Origin: Gordonia jinhuaensis
Lineage (GTDB): Bacteria; Actinomycetota; Actinomycetes; Mycobacteriales; Mycobacteriaceae
Direction: 5' to 3'
DNA: 37,081 nucleotides
NCBI RefSeq assembly: GCF_014639795.1
Contig: NZ_BMGC01000020.1
Location: 31,640-68,720 of the forward strand
Shown: one piece after another, positions 34,463 through 37,081 of the stretch
Layout: each line of letters opens with the position of its first letter
How positions within the stretch are numbered: position 1 is the stretch's first letter
The notes under the pieces: model-generated
The model's database searches: none
Told to the model about the DNA's origin: nothing
The model's input: only the letters and a program-made list of their open reading frames with translations
Position numbers and translations under genes: made by a program

Positions 34463-35248
34463 TTACGCGGGTTTGGTTCCCATCTCGGCGAGGACGATGG
34501 TCTCGATGACGCCGACGATTGCGTACAGCACGATGGAGGAGACTGTGATCACCAGGACCGAGGCCCACAGTGCGTCGTAGTCGGCTGCCGGGAGGGCCCG
34601 CTGGATGCTCGCGCCCAGTCCCTTGTTCGTTCCCAGCCACTCGGCAACCGTCGCGCCGATGATCGCTCCGGGAACCGACACCTTTGCGGCACTGAACAAT
34701 GCGGGGACCGCCGACGGCAGCGATGACATCCGCATCACCACCCACTTGTTGCCGCCGTAGGCGGTGATCACGTCGGAGATCTGGCGCGGCGCGTTGGACA
34801 GCCCGTTCATGATCATCACCAGCGCGGGGAAGAAGACCACGATCCCGCCCATCACCGCGACCACCGCGATGCCGCGACCGACCACCATGGTGATCAGGGG
34901 TGTCATGGCGACCAACGGCACCGACCGCAGGAGCATCGCGATCGGCATGAAGGTCTGCGAGAGCGGGCGGAACATGATGAACAGTGCGGCGACGATGATC
35001 GCGGCGGCCATGCCGCACACGAAACCTACAGCGGAGTCCTTGAGCGTGATGCCCAGGTCCGACCACAGCTGCGAGCGTGAGGATGTGCCGTCGTCGGCGC
35101 CGAACAGGTAGTTGAATACGTCGATCGGTGTGCGACCGATGATCGGTCCGATATTCGGGAAGGCCAGCAGGAACAGCCACCAGATCACCAGGATCAGGAT
35201 GAAGCTCAACAGAAGTGAGCCGAGGAACTTGGCGATACGTAGGGTCAT
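34463..35248 (-). CDS. NitT/TauT-type ABC permease 2
   Basis: This 261-residue SsuC/TauC-like permease has about six hydrophobic segments. The ATPase-contact loop is visible in DVITAYGGNKWVVMRMSSLPSAVPALFSAAKVSVPGAIIGA (about 162-202), with the conserved Gly and the VPGA segment. It differs clearly from permease 1, so the transporter is probably a heterodimer. The ATG 35248 overlaps the stop of permease 1 (ATGA). A long hairpin and then the binding-protein genes follow. Confidence 0.92.
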   Translation of the reverse strand: MTLRIAKFLGSLLLSFILILVIWWLFLLAFPNIGPIIGRTPIDVFNYLFGADDGTSSRSQLWSDLGITLKDSAVGFVCGMAAAIIVAALFIMFRPLSQTFMPIAMLLRSVPLVAMTPLITMVVGRGIAVVAVMGGIVVFFPALVMIMNGLSNAPRQISDVITAYGGNKWVVMRMSSLPSAVPALFSAAKVSVPGAIIGATVAEWLGTNKGLGASIQRALPAADYDALWASVLVITVSSIVLYAIVGVIETIVLAEMGTKPA

Positions 35249-36018
35249 CGGGCCTCTCCCGTCGACCAGCGCGTCACATAGCGCGAGATGAGTGCGATGA
35301 CGGCGTAGCCGATACCCGCGATGACCCCGCACACCAGCGCGATGGCCCAGACTGCGGGGATGTCACCGCGCTGCTGGGCGTTGATCATCGCTGGACCGGC
35401 GCCCTTGTCGGGCATCGCCAGGAACTCACCGAGCACAGCGCCGAGGATGGCTGCCGGTGCCGCGATCTTCAGTGCGGCAAGGACGTTGGGCAGAGACGAG
35501 ATGATGCGCACACGGAACAGCTGTGCGAGCCGTCCGCCGCCGTAGACCTGGACGACGTCGAGGGCGGCGCGATGCGGTGACCGCAGGCCGGCGACGGCGC
35601 CGATCATGGTCGTGAAGAAGACTGAGATCGCCGCGAGGAACACGATCATCGTCTGCACGGTGGAGAAGGCGACCTGGACGATCGGTGCCACCGCGATGAT
35701 CGGGGTGCAGTAGCTAATGATCGCCAACTGCGTTGCCAGTCCCTCGATTTGAGGGATGACGATGACCAGCAGTGCGAGGATCAGTGCGAGGAGGTTGCCC
35801 CACAGGAATCCCTTCGACGCCAGTTCGATGGTCGGACCGAAATTGCTGGTGTAGAAGTCCCAGCCCTGCTTGCCGACGGCGCGGATGACGGCTGCGGGCG
35901 TCGGGATGGTCCCCTTGAACCAGTGGAACACTCCGGCGAGTGTCCACAGGATCAACAAGCACACGATTCCGATAGCCCCAGCGCCCCATCGTGATCCGAT
36001 GAGCCTGAGCTTGCTCAT
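35245..36018 (-). CDS. NitT/TauT-type ABC permease 1
   Basis: This 257-residue permease of the same family has about six hydrophobic segments and an EAA-like loop in [20 protein letters not shown], followed by [26 protein letters not shown]. The ATG 36018 overlaps the ATPase stop (ATGA) and its own TGA overlaps permease 2. The tight coupling implies equal amounts of both permeases. The substrate class (sulfonate, nitrate-like, thiamine precursor or flavin-like) cannot be told from the sequence. Confidence 0.92.
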   Translation of the reverse strand: MSKLRLIGSRWGAGAIGIVCLLILWTLAGVFHWFKGTIPTPAAVIRAVGKQGWDFYTSNFGPTIELASKGFLWGNLLALILALLVIVIPQIEGLATQLAIISYCTPIIAVAPIVQVAFSTVQTMIVFLAAISVFFTTMIGAVAGLRSPHRAALDVVQVYGGGRLAQLFRVRIISSLPNVLAALKIAAPAAILGAVLGEFLAMPDKGAGPAMINAQQRGDIPAVWAIALVCGVIAGIGYAVIALISRYVTRWSTGEAR

Positions 36019-36911
36019 ACGGGTTCCTTGGCGGTGTTCTCGTCGTCGGAGCCGGGCTCGACCGTGGCTTCGGTCTCCGTGCCGGCGCCGCCACCGAAGA
36101 GCAGGCCGGACAGGTGATCGTGGATGGCGTGGAATTCCTTGGTGCGCAGCATATCCGGGTGACGCGGACGGGGCAGGTCGATCTCCACGAGTTCGATGAT
36201 GCGGCCGGGTCGCGGGCTCATCACGGCGACCACGTCGGAGAGGAAGACCGCCTCGGCGATACCGTGGGTGACCATCAGTGTGGTCGCAGGCTTCTCGGTC
36301 CAGATGCGCTGAAGCTCCATGTTGAGGCGCTGGCGCGTCATGTCGTCGAGTGCGCCGAACGGCTCGTCGAGCAACAGTGCGGTGGGTTTGACCACGAGCG
36401 CGCGGGCGATGGACACACGCTGGCGCATGCCGCCGGACAGGGTCGCCGGCTTGGCCTTCTCGAATCCGCGCAGACCCACCAGGTCGATCAGCTCGTCCAC
36501 CGCGGACTGGTCGGGCTTGATCCCGGCCACCTGCAGCGGCAGCTTGATGTTGGACTCCACGGTGCGCCACGGCAGTAGGGCAGAGTCCTGGAATGCGATA
36601 CCCAGCTCATGCTGGCTCTGTAGGTCCTTCGGTGACATCGAGTTCATCAGAACTGTGCCCTCGGAGGCGGTTTCGAGGCCGGCGATGATGCGCAGGATAG
36701 TGGACTTCCCGCAGCCCGAGGGGCCCAACAGGGACAGGAAGGAACCCTCGGATGTCTTGAGACTGACATCGTCGAGTGCCTTGACCTGTTCTCCTCCGCG
36801 CATTGCCCCGGAGGAGAAGACCTTGCTCAAGTGCTCGATGTTGATGCCGGTCCCCAGCGGCCGGATACGTCGCTTTTCGGCGCTCGGCTCCGTGGTGTCG
36901 ACTGAACTCAT
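36015..36911 (-). CDS. NitT/TauT-type ABC transporter ATPase
   Basis: This 298-residue SsuB/TauB-like ATPase is the first gene of the operon. It has Walker [10 protein letters not shown]-loop [12 protein letters not shown], signature LSGGMRQR, Walker [14 protein letters not shown] and H-loop VTHG (the His that follows the beta strand). An N-terminal extension of about 25 residues and an acidic C-terminal tail of about 30 residues ([19 protein letters not shown]) are not part of the core. The ATG 36911 sits 8 nt after a TAACGT -10 box, so the operon mRNA is probably leaderless. Confidence 0.94.
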   Translation of the reverse strand: MSSVDTTEPSAEKRRIRPLGTGINIEHLSKVFSSGAMRGGEQVKALDDVSLKTSEGSFLSLLGPSGCGKSTILRIIAGLETASEGTVLMNSMSPKDLQSQHELGIAFQDSALLPWRTVESNIKLPLQVAGIKPDQSAVDELIDLVGLRGFEKAKPATLSGGMRQRVSIARALVVKPTALLLDEPFGALDDMTRQRLNMELQRIWTEKPATTLMVTHGIAEAVFLSDVVAVMSPRPGRIIELVEIDLPRPRHPDMLRTKEFHAIHDHLSGLLFGGGAGTETEATVEPGSDDENTAKEPV

Positions 36912-36919
36912 GAGTGCGC

Positions 36920-36925
36920 ACGTTA
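36920..36925 (-). promoter_or_regulatory. -10 box of the four-binding-protein ABC operon
   Basis: On the minus strand TAACGT is followed by 8 nt and the ATPase ATG. No ribosome-binding site precedes the ATG. The -35 region is not clear. Confidence 0.5.
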
Positions 36926-37038
36926 TGCGCCCTCTGTTTCTTCCATATTTCTCAACAGTTACAGGCGAGTCCTCACCAGGGCGGTGTCATACCCTCGAAG
37001 CAACGGTAGCCGAGAGGCGTTGGTGGACAGGGGTTGTA

Positions 37039-37081
37039 GTGGGGCGCAGGATGTTGACGATCGAGGATCGAGCGGAGATCG
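37039..37081 (+). CDS. 5' end of a possible IS30-like transposase (cut by the window edge)
   Basis: Only 14 codons are visible, reading VGRRMLTIEDRAEI from GTG 37039 (or ATG 37051). The RRMLTIEDRAEI pattern resembles the start of the N-terminal helix-turn-helix of IS30-family transposases. It is divergent from the ABC operon. The identification rests on very little sequence. Confidence 0.35.
   Translation, partial: MGRRMLTIEDRAEI

Overview
The DNA is high-GC, with many GTG starts, short or overlapping gene junctions and several probable leaderless mRNAs. The gene set points to an actinobacterium of the Mycobacteriales, most like Gordonia or a close relative. From memory, the order serC - citA-type citrate synthase - gltA2-type citrate synthase - prrB/prrA matches the Rv0884c-Rv0903c neighbourhood of Mycobacterium tuberculosis, so positions 1-28900 look like chromosomal backbone with inserted accessory genes. 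No rRNA, tRNA or CRISPR array was seen. No gene-free stretch exceeds 300 bases.

Layout. (1) 1-4700: repeat-bearing flank, serC, a TetR regulator divergent from a SnoaL-like gene with a clear operator between them, a CitA-type citrate synthase, and pdxH. (2) 4734-8189: a Tat-exported Acg/nitroreductase-like protein co-transcribed with its TetR regulator (16-bp palindromic operator), then a divergent MFS exporter. (3) 8241-12010: a lipid-modification run of alpha/beta hydrolase, CFA/tuberculostearate-type methyltransferase, DUF1295 membrane reductase-like protein and PAP2 phosphatase; the first three genes overlap by 4 bases. (4) 12012-15622: 5-oxoprolinase subunits pxpB/pxpC with an unusual duplicated junction, then a GalM-like epimerase and a PfkB kinase. 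(5) 15732-18352: gltA2 citrate synthase, FKBP isomerase, strong terminator, convergent pirin. (6) 18624-23510: polar amino-acid ABC transporter (permease, ATPase, binding lipoprotein) followed by a luciferase-like monooxygenase and a GNAT acetyltransferase, a gene set that resembles S-alkylcysteine salvage operons. (7) 23499-26059: hemophore-like secreted protein, then PrrA/PrrB two-component system. (8) 26229-29474: photolyase, Nramp Mn transporter, NlpC/P60 hydrolase. (9) 29570-36911: a NitT/TauT-type ABC operon (ATPase, two different permeases) followed by four tandem, diverged copies of its Tat-exported substrate-binding lipoprotein. The right edge appears to enter an IS30-like transposase.

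The most unusual part is region 9: one ABC membrane complex followed by four paralogous binding proteins, with a 21-bp-stem hairpin just after the last permease gene and uneven sequence identity between copies that suggests gene conversion. A second theme is tandem repeats sitting exactly at operon-internal gene junctions (pxpB/pxpC, monooxygenase/acetyltransferase, ATPase/binding protein), where they create extra start codons, a 10-codon mini-ORF or spacer RNA.
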